Shown piece after piece: positions 1 to 7,283 of a DNA stretch of 32,733 nucleotides (position 1 is the stretch's first letter; each line of letters opens with the position of its first letter). The stretch spans positions 1 to 32,733 of the forward strand of contig NZ_SVFW01000046.1 in NCBI RefSeq assembly GCF_015056685.1, written 5' to 3'. The DNA comes from Butyrivibrio sp. (GTDB lineage Bacteria > Bacillota > Clostridia > Lachnospirales > Lachnospiraceae). The position numbers were made by a program, and so were the translations under genes. Below the pieces are notes generated by a model, which saw only the letters and a program-made list of their open reading frames with translations, was not told the DNA's origin and made no database searches.

Positions 1-31
1 ATTTAACTTAGTCAGAATGGATGGTGAAAAG

Positions 32-910
32 ATGCATTTTACTGACGCAAAGAGTATTCTGTCCGGAAAAAATGGATACTGTGGAATGAACATTTACCGT
101 GGATGCACCCACGGTTGTATTTATTGTGACAGCCGGAGCACATGCTATCAATTCACACATCCCTTTGAAGATGTTGAGGTAAAGCAGAATGCTCCTGAAC
201 TCTTAGAAAAAGTTCTGAAATCCAAACGAAAAACGTGCGTGATTGGGACTGGTGCAATGTCCGATCCATACATGCATTGCGAAAAAGAACTACAACTGAC
301 GAGACGTTGTTTGGAAATAATACTTAAATATGGCTTTGGTGCTGCTATTCAAACTAAGTCTGACTTAATTCTTCGCGATATTGATTTGCTCACAGAGATT
401 AATAGAACTGCTAAATGTGTAGTTCAAATTACACTTACAACCTATGACGATGATCTTTGCAAAATCCTTGAACCTAATGTCTGTAATACAAAGCGCCGAA
501 TTGAAGTTTTATCAATTTTACAGGAAAAAGGTATTCCGACTATAGTCTGGCTTACTCCTATTTTGCCGTTTATCAATGATACAAAAGAAAATATTTCAGC
601 CATACTTAATGAATGTGTTAGAACAGGCGTTAAAGGTGTTATCGATTTTGGTATGGGCCTTACTCTTCGTGAAGGCGACAGAGAATATTATTATGCAGCA
701 TTAGATAAGTTTTTCCCAGGGATGAAAGAGCGGTATATCAAACAGTACGGAAATTCATATGAATTACCTAGTCCTAATTCAAAAGAGTTAAAGAAACTAT
801 TTCAAAACATCTGCATGGATAACGGGCTTCTATCAACACCTGATGATTGTTTTAAATTTTTACAGGAGCTTCCTGAAAAATATAAGCAATTGAGTCTGTT
901 CGATTTATAG
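32..910 (+). CDS. Radical SAM protein, SPL-like (spore photoproduct lyase-like) family
   Basis: This is a radical SAM enzyme of the broad SPL/Rv2578c-like group. The N-terminal stretch NIYRGCTHGCIYCDSRS holds the CX3CX2C iron-sulfur motif (Cys25, Cys29, Cys32 from the start chosen), which would bind a 4Fe-4S cluster and cleave S-adenosylmethionine. The rest resembles a radical SAM barrel, with conserved-looking stretches such as the GTGAMSDPY and LTPILPFIND segments. At about 292 residues it looks complete. I chose the ATG at 32 because a GGTGA precedes it and homologues typically begin at an MHF/MHY-AKSILS sequence; an in-frame ATG at 17 has no visible ribosome binding site. It is transcribed toward the origin, opposite to all its left-arm neighbours, and ends just before a bidirectional terminator. 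The substrate is unknown. True spore DNA repair is not shown, because I could not identify the catalytic Cys/Tyr pair of SplB. Confidence 0.8.
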   Translation: MHFTDAKSILSGKNGYCGMNIYRGCTHGCIYCDSRSTCYQFTHPFEDVEVKQNAPELLEKVLKSKRKTCVIGTGAMSDPYMHCEKELQLTRRCLEIILKYGFGAAIQTKSDLILRDIDLLTEINRTAKCVVQITLTTYDDDLCKILEPNVCNTKRRIEVLSILQEKGIPTIVWLTPILPFINDTKENISAILNECVRTGVKGVIDFGMGLTLREGDREYYYAALDKFFPGMKERYIKQYGNSYELPSPNSKELKKLFQNICMDNGLLSTPDDCFKFLQELPEKYKQLSLFDL

Positions 911-992
911 TAAAGACTCTATCTAGGTATGAAGAATATGGTTATTTCTGGAATAACCTTGGTAAAAATTTTCAACGATAAATCTTTGCATC

Positions 993-1022
993 AAAAAAGG
1001 AAGTCATGCGACTTCCTTTTTA
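993..1022. terminator. Bidirectional rho-independent terminator
   Basis: A perfect 12-bp stem (AAAAAGGAAGTC / GACTTCCTTTTT) encloses an ATGC loop. It has A-runs on one side and T-runs on the other, so it works in both directions. It lies between the convergent radical SAM gene and deoD and ends the parA-deoD block. Confidence 0.9.
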
Positions 1023-1025
1023 TAA

Positions 1026-1733
1026 TTAAAGCTGAATTGCTGTCTTAAGTGCAATTTCCATCATGTCTGTGAAGCTTGTCTGACGCTCCTGTGCTGAAAG
1101 CTCTTCACTCTTGAAGAGGTGATCAGAAATTGTAAGAATTGTAAGTGCATTCTTGTGAGCTTCTGCTGCATTCATGTAGAGAGCTGGTGTTTCCATCTCT
1201 ACAGCAAGGGCTCCCATCTTCTTGTAAAGCTCGCTCTCATTGCATTTCTTGTAGAATGCATCTGATGAAAGAACATCGCCTACATGGTAGGTAACACCTT
1301 TTTCTTTTGCTATAGCTACTGCTTTTTCAAGAATCTTGTAGCTTGCTGTTGGAGCAAATGTTCCTGGAAGTCCGAACTGGAATCCATAGTTGGAATCTGT
1401 ATGAGCACCCATTGCAAAAATGATGTCTCTTACATTAACATCGTCCTGTAATCCACCGGCACTTCCAACTCTGATGATGTTATCCACATCATAGAAGTTA
1501 AAAAGTTCATAAGTGTAGATTCCAATTGATGGAATTCCCATACCATGTCCCATTACTGAGATTTCTTTTCCATCATACTTACCTGTAAAGCCGAGCATTC
1601 CTCTTACTTCATTGAAGCACTTTATATCAGTCATAAATGTCTCAGCTATAAACTTCGCACGAAGTGGATCACCTGGCATTAAGACGGTCTTCGCTATATC
1701 ACCTTTTTCTGCGCTATTATGTGGTGTTGACAT
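1026..1733 (-). CDS. deoD: Purine-nucleoside phosphorylase, DeoD type
   Basis: This enzyme cleaves purine (deoxy)nucleosides with phosphate to free base and (deoxy)ribose-1-phosphate in the cytosol, for salvage. At 235 residues it matches the hexameric bacterial DeoD family (about 239 in E. coli). Recognisable blocks are the N-terminal LMPGDPLRAKFIAE, NEVRGMLGFTG, the phosphate/ribose site RVGSAGG, the substrate-binding AVEMETPALY block with its Met-Glu pair, and TISDHL carrying the catalytic Asp. The ATG at 1733 follows AAAGGAGA at good spacing. The gene lies 14 bases after the DUF3881 gene and is the last gene before the terminator at about 1000, so it is probably the distal gene of the parAB-serS block. 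No regulator site is visible. Confidence 0.95.
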   Translation of the reverse strand: MSTPHNSAEKGDIAKTVLMPGDPLRAKFIAETFMTDIKCFNEVRGMLGFTGKYDGKEISVMGHGMGIPSIGIYTYELFNFYDVDNIIRVGSAGGLQDDVNVRDIIFAMGAHTDSNYGFQFGLPGTFAPTASYKILEKAVAIAKEKGVTYHVGDVLSSDAFYKKCNESELYKKMGALAVEMETPALYMNAAEAHKNALTILTISDHLFKSEELSAQERQTSFTDMMEIALKTAIQL

Positions 1734-1747
1734 AGTTTAATCTCCTT

Positions 1748-2635
1748 TCAATTTGCATCTGGAAAATTAATATAACCCTGCATCCAGATATTTCCTTTGA
1801 ATCTTCTACCAACTGCTGGTTCTCCCAACAAATCTTCATCATTTATACAAACATCAAATTCAAGGTCATTGCAGTTAACCCGCATGATATGAATTTTTTC
1901 TTTTGTCATACTATTCTCAACTGTCCTTGTTTCTTTTATTTCACCAAGAACTGAGTAATGATCACACTCTACGCCATAAGGCATAAAGTATGAATCAACG
2001 AGACTGTATACATCCTGCTTTCTGATTTTCTTGGATAGTGTTGTGTAAAGATCCATATCGTCAAGGGTCAGGGATTCGATTGCTGTCTCATCCCCTCTCC
2101 TTGCATTGTTTATTAGTTTATTTCTATAATTGTTTTTCTTTTTGGCAACCTCTTTTTCCTCTTCTGTCTTGGCTATGGGCATTAGTATCTGTCCCTTAAT
2201 TGACAGAGCAGAAAGAGAAAGAGTTGTTCCTCGTATTGGAAAATGATCTTCATTTTCATACTTCACATATGGAATCATATTTTGAAGGTAAAAAATAAGT
2301 GTCACTCCAATTCTTGGTTCATTACAAACTCCGGCGTATGAATATTGCGCTGCATGTCTCTCAACATTGATATCTTCTTCAGTACTTATCCCTGTTGGAA
2401 CAAGATAAGGATAGTAATATTCATAAATGAATTTATCGTCCTCATCAAATTCCCCGCATACAGCAAATCCGATACCATCAGCAAAATCTCTTGCAAATTC
2501 AGCCAGTATTATGTTATCACCGGTTGTTACATATGAGCGCTTTCCTGCATTTTGTATAGAATCAGTTATTAACTTTGTAAGTTCTTTTCTATCTTTAATT
2601 TTGGAAAAACCTACCGCTCTTAAGAATTTATGCAA
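1748..2635 (-). CDS. DUF3881 family protein, function unknown (TTG start)
   Basis: A 295-residue soluble protein beginning MHKFLRAVGF, which I recognise as the DUF3881 family found mainly in Lachnospiraceae. No function is known. It has no signal peptide or membrane segment. A charged, lysine-rich stretch lies near residues 157-180 and an acidic region at the C-terminus. The initiation codon is TTG at 2633-2635. It is supported by AGAGGTGA about 7 bases upstream and by the family's usual MHxFLRA beginning. It sits 36 bases after serS and 14 before deoD, all on the same strand, so it is likely co-transcribed with them. The family assignment is from memory of the sequence style and should be confirmed by profile search. 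Confidence 0.75.
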   Translation of the reverse strand: MHKFLRAVGFSKIKDRKELTKLITDSIQNAGKRSYVTTGDNIILAEFARDFADGIGFAVCGEFDEDDKFIYEYYYPYLVPTGISTEEDINVERHAAQYSYAGVCNEPRIGVTLIFYLQNMIPYVKYENEDHFPIRGTTLSLSALSIKGQILMPIAKTEEEKEVAKKKNNYRNKLINNARRGDETAIESLTLDDMDLYTTLSKKIRKQDVYSLVDSYFMPYGVECDHYSVLGEIKETRTVENSMTKEKIHIMRVNCNDLEFDVCINDEDLLGEPAVGRRFKGNIWMQGYINFPDAN

Positions 2636-2671
2636 TAAGATTTCACCTCTTTCTGAGTTTCGATTAAATAA

Positions 2672-3964
2672 TTAGTTCTTTTTTGTAGGAATAAGAACTT
2701 CTTTTCCGCCCATGTATGGACGAAGAACTTCAGGAATTCTTACGCTTCCATCAGCCTGAAGGTTGTTCTCAAGGAATGCAATAAGCATTCTTGGAGGAGC
2801 AACAACAGTGTTGTTAAGTGTATGTGCGAGGTAGTTTCCATCTTTACCTTTGATTCTGATCTTAAGTCTTCTTGCCTGTGCGTCTCCAAGGTTAGAGCAG
2901 CTACCAACTTCAAAGTATTTCTTCTGTCTTGGTGACCAAGCCTCTACGTCACATGATTTGCACTTAAGGTCTGCCAAATCTCCTGAACAGCACTCAAGTG
3001 TACGAACAGGAATATCCATAGATCTGAAAAGATCTACTGTGTTCTTCCAAAGCTTGTCATACCATATCTTTGATTCTTCTGGTTTACATATAACAACCAT
3101 TTCCTGCTTTTCGAACTGGTGAATTCTATAAACACCACGCTCTTCTATACCGTGAGCACCTTTTTCTTTTCTGAAACAAGGTGAATAACTTGTAAGTGCC
3201 TTTGGTACTTCATCTTCAGGAATGATCTGATCAATGAACTTACCGATCATTGAGTGTTCACTAGTTCCGATAAGATAGAGGTCTTCACCTTCAATCTTAT
3301 ACATCATAGCTTCCATTTCTGGGAAACTCATAACACCTGCAACAACGTTTCCATGGATCATGAAAGGAGGTACACAATATGTAAATCCTCTGTCGATCAT
3401 GAAATCTCTTGCATATGAGATAACTGCAGAATGAAGTCTTGCAATATCACCCATAAGATAATAGAATCCATTACCTGCTACTCTTCTTGCCGCATCAAGG
3501 TCGATGCCGTTGAAGCTCTCCATGATATCTGTATGATAAGGAACCTCAAAATCAGGAACTACTGGTTCTCCAAACTTTTCAATCTCAACGTTCTGTGAAT
3601 CATCTTTACCGATTGGAACTGACTCATCTATTATCTGAGGAATGATCATCATTTTGTTAGTAACTTCTTCATCAAGTTTCTTCTGATTTTCCTCAAGCTC
3701 TTCAAGTCTCTTTGCTTCTTTTGCTACTTCATCCTTAAGGGCCATTGCTTCGTCTTTCTTGCCCTGAGCCATGAGTCCACCGATTTCTTTAGAAATCTTA
3801 TTCTTGTGAGCACGGATTTCATCGGCTTCCTGCTGGTTTGATCTTCTTTCTTCATCAAGCTTTATTACTTCATCAACAAGAGGAAGTTTTTCATCCTGGA
3901 ATTTTTTCTTGATGTTTTCTCTTACTACATCTGGGTTTTCACGTAAAAATTTAATGTCGATCAT
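2672..3964 (-). CDS. serS: Seryl-tRNA synthetase
   Basis: This class II aminoacyl-tRNA synthetase charges tRNA-Ser (and tRNA-Sec where present) with serine. It has 430 residues, the normal length. The N-terminal region, roughly residues 25-105, is the charged antiparallel coiled coil that grips the long variable arm of tRNA-Ser. The catalytic domain shows motif 2 (FRKEKGAHGIEERGVYRIHQF) and motif 3 (GSCSNLGDAQARRLKIR), plus the TSEHSM serine-site segment. The ATG at 3964 (MIDIKFLRE) follows GGAGGAG. A longer in-frame reading would place that ribosome binding site inside the gene. It lies 63 bases after the DUF4446 gene and is probably part of the parA-deoD block. I saw no T-box leader in the 63-base gap. 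Confidence 0.97.
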   Translation of the reverse strand: MIDIKFLRENPDVVRENIKKKFQDEKLPLVDEVIKLDEERRSNQQEADEIRAHKNKISKEIGGLMAQGKKDEAMALKDEVAKEAKRLEELEENQKKLDEEVTNKMMIIPQIIDESVPIGKDDSQNVEIEKFGEPVVPDFEVPYHTDIMESFNGIDLDAARRVAGNGFYYLMGDIARLHSAVISYARDFMIDRGFTYCVPPFMIHGNVVAGVMSFPEMEAMMYKIEGEDLYLIGTSEHSMIGKFIDQIIPEDEVPKALTSYSPCFRKEKGAHGIEERGVYRIHQFEKQEMVVICKPEESKIWYDKLWKNTVDLFRSMDIPVRTLECCSGDLADLKCKSCDVEAWSPRQKKYFEVGSCSNLGDAQARRLKIRIKGKDGNYLAHTLNNTVVAPPRMLIAFLENNLQADGSVRIPEVLRPYMGGKEVLIPTKKN

Positions 3965-4027
3965 TTCGATCTCCTCCAAAAAATATTATTAAAATATATT
4001 TATAACAATTTAATTTTAAATAAGTTG

Positions 4028-4549
4028 TTATCTGTTTACACTGTCAAGCGCCTGCTCTAAAGCTTTCTTTTCTTCATTACTTAGCTCGACATCTGCTACT
4101 CCTGCGTTTATTTCTTTTGAGTAAGCATAATTGATTCCGTCAGTTCCATGAACTGAATTCAAAAGAAATCCATTGTCATTTTCATCCAAAAGGCATAATG
4201 AAAAACTAAGTTTTCCACCACTCTGATTGAAGGCATCATATTTTTCCAATCCTATTTTTTGGAATGTCCTGGCCATTCTTCTATTGATATCAATTATATC
4301 TTTTCTGTTCTTCTCATTTTCACTTCGTATAAGCCTGTTATCATGGAACAGTCCAACAATTTCTTCTTCCAATGATTCAGCTTCTTTTCCCTGCATAAAC
4401 TTGTTGTATTTCTTTTCAAGTTTTTTCAGTTTGTTTGCATTGATAATAAATAATACAAACAAAGCAATGATCAGAACTATTAGTACTATAAATATTATTG
4501 CAGGATCTATATTTCCTATTCCTATAGCATTCAGTAATCCACTATTCAT
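4028..4549 (-). CDS. DUF4446 family membrane-anchored protein, function unknown
   Basis: A 173-residue protein with one N-terminal hydrophobic segment (about residues 17-38, IIFIVLIVLIIALFVLFII). A basic, coiled-coil-prone stretch follows (about 40-95) and then a small soluble domain containing SFSLCLLDENDNGFLLNSVHG. This is the pattern of the DUF4446 family that often lies beside parB in Clostridia. The topology is probably one membrane anchor with the soluble domain in the cytoplasm. It lies 17 bases after parB with GGAGA before its ATG, so it should be co-expressed with ParA and ParB. A membrane link for chromosome segregation is a possible role suggested only by position. No catalytic motif is visible. 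Confidence 0.8.
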   Translation of the reverse strand: MNSGLLNAIGIGNIDPAIIFIVLIVLIIALFVLFIINANKLKKLEKKYNKFMQGKEAESLEEEIVGLFHDNRLIRSENEKNRKDIIDINRRMARTFQKIGLEKYDAFNQSGGKLSFSLCLLDENDNGFLLNSVHGTDGINYAYSKEINAGVADVELSNEEKKALEQALDSVNR

Positions 4550-4566
4550 TTTATATTATCTCCATT

Positions 4567-5463
4567 TTATCCTTTACATAATCTGTCGATGATTTTTTCA
4601 AGATCGTCATTACTATAGAACTCAATTTCAATCTTTCCTGCGCCATCACCTTTAGAGATAATATCTACTTTTGTACCAACTGCCTGTTTACATTTTTCTG
4701 AAAGACTTGCATATACTGCATCGATACTTTCATTCTTAGTATTATTCTTTTTATTCTTTGCTGGCCTTCCAAGTGACTTAACCAGTTTTTCGGTTTCTCT
4801 TACACTGAGCTTCTCGTCAAAAACTTTTTGAGCAATTGTTATCTGTTCTTCTTCATTCTCGATTGAGATCAATGCTCTTGCATGACCGGTTGAAATTTTT
4901 CCTTCGATAACCATCTGTCTTACATGGTCACACAGTTTTAATAATCTTAATGAATTTGTAATTGTTACTCTACTCTTTGATACCTTTTCAGCAACTACAT
5001 CCTGAGTATATCCAAAATCATCAATGAGTTTTTTATAAGCAAGTGCTTCTTCAATAGGATTGATATCTTCTCTCTGGATATTATCTATCAATGCTATTTC
5101 AGCAATTTCCTGTTCACTTAAATCTTTAATAATTACAGGAATTTCTTTTAAGCCGGCTTTCTTGGCAGCTCTCCATCTTCTCTCACCGCCAACTATTTCA
5201 TAATGATCTTTCTTATCAGTAACAATAAGTGGATTGATTATTCCAAACTGTTTAATTGAATCAGCAAGTTCTATAAGACTATCTTCATCAAATGTTTTTC
5301 TTGGCTGACTTCTGTTTGGTTCTATCTTTGTTATATTTACTGTGACTACCTGACCCTCAACATGCTTTTCTTCGGGTACTTCTTTTTTAGAAGTTGATAC
5401 CTTTGCAGGTATTATTGAATCAAGGCCTTTTCCCAGACCTCTTTTAGTACTCTTTGGTGCCAT
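4567..5463 (-). CDS. parB: Chromosome-partitioning protein ParB (Spo0J)
   Basis: This parS-binding CTPase clamp loads at parS, spreads on DNA and recruits SMC/condensin. It is 298 residues long. The sequence shows an N-terminal ParA-interacting arginine-rich segment (KSTKRGLGKGLDSII), the CTP-binding motif VGGERRWRAA (about 91-100), the second motif NIQREDINPIEEA (about 128-140), a helix-turn-helix (about 154-175) that reads parS, and a C-terminal dimerisation domain. The ATG at 5463 follows TTGGAGGGGAGA, which rules out the longer in-frame reading. It lies 13 bases after parA, and its likely binding sites are the two parS copies at 6447 and 6496. No second ParB paralogue (Noc) is present in the window. 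Confidence 0.97.
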   Translation of the reverse strand: MAPKSTKRGLGKGLDSIIPAKVSTSKKEVPEEKHVEGQVVTVNITKIEPNRSQPRKTFDEDSLIELADSIKQFGIINPLIVTDKKDHYEIVGGERRWRAAKKAGLKEIPVIIKDLSEQEIAEIALIDNIQREDINPIEEALAYKKLIDDFGYTQDVVAEKVSKSRVTITNSLRLLKLCDHVRQMVIEGKISTGHARALISIENEEEQITIAQKVFDEKLSVRETEKLVKSLGRPAKNKKNNTKNESIDAVYASLSEKCKQAVGTKVDIISKGDGAGKIEIEFYSNDDLEKIIDRLCKG

Positions 5464-5476
5464 TCTCCCCTCCAAC

Positions 5477-6253
5477 TTAATCAAACTTTCTTTCTATAAC
5501 TTCGTCTGCCAGAAGTCTATATGCTTCTGCACCGGCTGACTTTGGTTCATATATATTTATTGGCAAGCCATAACTAGGTGCTTCAGCAAGTCTAATATTT
5601 CTAGGAATGATTGTTTTATAAACATTTTCCTGAATATGCTCTTTAACATTTTCTACAACCTGGAGTGAAAGGTTTGTTCTTGAATCAAACATTGTAAATA
5701 CAACGCCTTCCATCTCAAGTTCAGGATTTAATCTATCCCTGACCAGATTAACTGTATGTACTAACTGGCTTAATCCTTCCAACGCATAGTACTCACATTG
5801 TATTGGAACCAAAACAGTATTGGCTGTAGTCATTGCATTAACTGTTAACATACTAAGTGAAGGTGGACAATCTATAATAATAAAATCATAATTATCTTTT
5901 ACTTTACTTATTGCTTCCCTAAGAATGAATTCTTTCTGATCTGCGTCTATTAACTCAATCTCAACAGCTGCAAGATTAACATTTGATGGTATGATATCTA
6001 CTCCATCTAGATCTTCAACAACATCTTTCTGTATTGCTTTGTCAATAGTACACTCACCTATCATTAGTTCATAGATGCTATTTTCAAGTTCATTTTTATC
6101 AAGACCAAAACCACTTGTTGTATTTCCCTGTGGATCAGTATCAATAACTAATACTTTTTTTCCTCTTTCAGCAAGCGCTGCCGATAGATTTATCGAAGTA
6201 GTGGTTTTTCCGACTCCACCCTTCTGGTTTGCTATCGCAATAACTCTTCCCAT
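5477..6253 (-). CDS. parA: Chromosome-partitioning ATPase ParA (Soj)
   Basis: This deviant Walker-type ATPase works with ParB to segregate replicated origins and, in Bacillus, regulates DnaA. It has 258 residues. The deviant Walker A KGGVGKTT is at 11-18, with the signature lysine at 11. VIDTDPQGN follows, and the Walker B-type IIIDCPPSL comes later. C-terminal basic residues are expected to bind DNA non-specifically. The ATG at 6253 (MGRVIAIANQ) follows AGGAGG; the in-frame codons upstream would encode that binding site. It is the first gene of the parA-deoD block, and the parS-containing gap lies immediately upstream. Origin-proximal position and adjacent parS identify it as the chromosomal Soj, rather than a plasmid-type ParA. 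Confidence 0.96.
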   Translation of the reverse strand: MGRVIAIANQKGGVGKTTTSINLSAALAERGKKVLVIDTDPQGNTTSGFGLDKNELENSIYELMIGECTIDKAIQKDVVEDLDGVDIIPSNVNLAAVEIELIDADQKEFILREAISKVKDNYDFIIIDCPPSLSMLTVNAMTTANTVLVPIQCEYYALEGLSQLVHTVNLVRDRLNPELEMEGVVFTMFDSRTNLSLQVVENVKEHIQENVYKTIIPRNIRLAEAPSYGLPINIYEPKSAGAEAYRLLADEVIERKFD

Positions 6254-6446
6254 TTTTCCTCCTATTTTCAAAACACACTATAATTAGTATAACATCAATT
6301 CATCAATGTGGTTTAATACATTTCATCTTTATCACTAATTATTTTTATAAATCTAGATATTGTATTTAAAATTGTACGGTTTCACAATACAATTTTATCT
6401 AAATATTAATGTTTCACGATTACGATTACAATATCTTGGGTTTATA

Positions 6447-6462
6447 TGTTTCACGTGAAACA
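6447..6462. promoter_or_regulatory. parS centromere site 1
   Basis: TGTTTCACGTGAAACA is a perfect 16-bp palindrome matching the bacterial parS consensus TGTTNCACGTGAAACA. ParB from the adjacent operon should load here. Confidence 0.96.
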
Positions 6463-6495
6463 ATTTTTTGTGTTAATAATTGTAGTTAATTGTAA

Positions 6496-6511
6496 TGTTT
6501 CACGTGAAACA
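6496..6511. promoter_or_regulatory. parS centromere site 2
   Basis: This is a second exact copy of TGTTTCACGTGAAACA. It starts 49 bases after the first, so both lie on nearby faces of the same short intergenic region between rsmG and parA. Confidence 0.96.
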
Positions 6512-6529
6512 TTGATTAACAAAAATAGT

Positions 6530-6557
6530 AAAACCACAACATCTATTATAGAGGTTG
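6530..6557 (-). terminator. Possible terminator after rsmG
   Basis: On the minus strand, a stem formed by CAAC-c-TCTAT and ATAGA-t-GTTG spans the rsmG stop codon. It is followed by GGTTTTACTATTTTT. The stem is weak and AT-rich with one mismatch, so this is a tentative end of the rpmH-rsmG transcript that would keep it out of the parS region. Confidence 0.45.
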
Positions 6558-7283
6558 TTTTGAAGGAATACCTGCTTTGCGAGGATATTTCTTTGAAGTA
6601 TTTTCTTTCTTATTAACAATACAAATAGTTCTACTTACATCCGTACCAGGTAAAAGAAATTCATTAGAACTAGAAAGTTTTCCTCCAAGAAGATGTATTG
6701 CTCCTTTAGCATTGTCTAATTCTTCAGATGCTTTTTCACTTTTATAAGCAATAAACACTCCTCCAACCTTTACATAAGGAAGACAGTATTCTGAAAGTGT
6801 AGACATATTTGCAACTGCTCTTGAAACTGCAATATCAAATGTCTCTCTAAGTGAACCTTCCTTTGGCTGTGAATAATCTTCTGCTCTTCCATGAAGTGTC
6901 TTAATCGAACCTGTTTCGTTAAGTCCTAATGTATCAATAACTTCATTTAAAAAATTCAAGCGTTTATTCAAAGAATCTAACAATGTAATATGTAAGTTTG
7001 GAAAAACAATCTTTAATGGTATACCAGGAAATCCTGCCCCAGTACCAATATCAACTAATGAATAATTTTGGGAACTAAAATCAAAATATTTGCAAGCAGA
7101 AATACTATCAACAAAATGAAGCTTACATACATCATCAAAATCTGTGATAGCTGTAAGATTCATAACTTCATTCCATTTGATAAGCAATTCATAATACATA
7201 TTAAACTGCTCTAGTTGTCTATCCGATAATTCAATTCCATATGAACTGAAATCATCTAACATATTTTTATATTTAGTTCTCAT
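6546..7283 (-). CDS. rsmG: 16S rRNA m7G527 methyltransferase RsmG (GidB)
   Basis: RsmG transfers a methyl group from S-adenosylmethionine to N7 of G527 (E. coli numbering) of 16S rRNA. It is about 245 residues long, the usual size. The SAM-binding motif LVDIGTGAGFPGIPL lies near residues 76-90, preceded by the family segment IKWNEVMNLTAITD and followed by VSRAVANMSTLSEYCLPYVKVGG. The start chosen is the ATG at 7283 (MRTKYKN). It has AGAGG 8 bases upstream and overlaps the end of mnmG by 11 bases. An in-frame codon further upstream would overlap more and has no better binding site. The overlap indicates translational coupling with mnmG. In other bacteria, loss of this gene gives low-level streptomycin resistance. 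Confidence 0.95.
   Translation of the reverse strand: MRTKYKNMLDDFSSYGIELSDRQLEQFNMYYELLIKWNEVMNLTAITDFDDVCKLHFVDSISACKYFDFSSQNYSLVDIGTGAGFPGIPLKIVFPNLHITLLDSLNKRLNFLNEVIDTLGLNETGSIKTLHGRAEDYSQPKEGSLRETFDIAVSRAVANMSTLSEYCLPYVKVGGVFIAYKSEKASEELDNAKGAIHLLGGKLSSSNEFLLPGTDVSRTICIVNKKENTSKKYPRKAGIPSKQPL

Noticed and set aside
4227..4592. Plus-strand open frame of 121 codons with hydrophobic and Phe/Ser-rich translation
   Set aside because: It is antisense to the DUF4446 gene; the apparent membrane segments arise from reading that AT-rich gene backwards.
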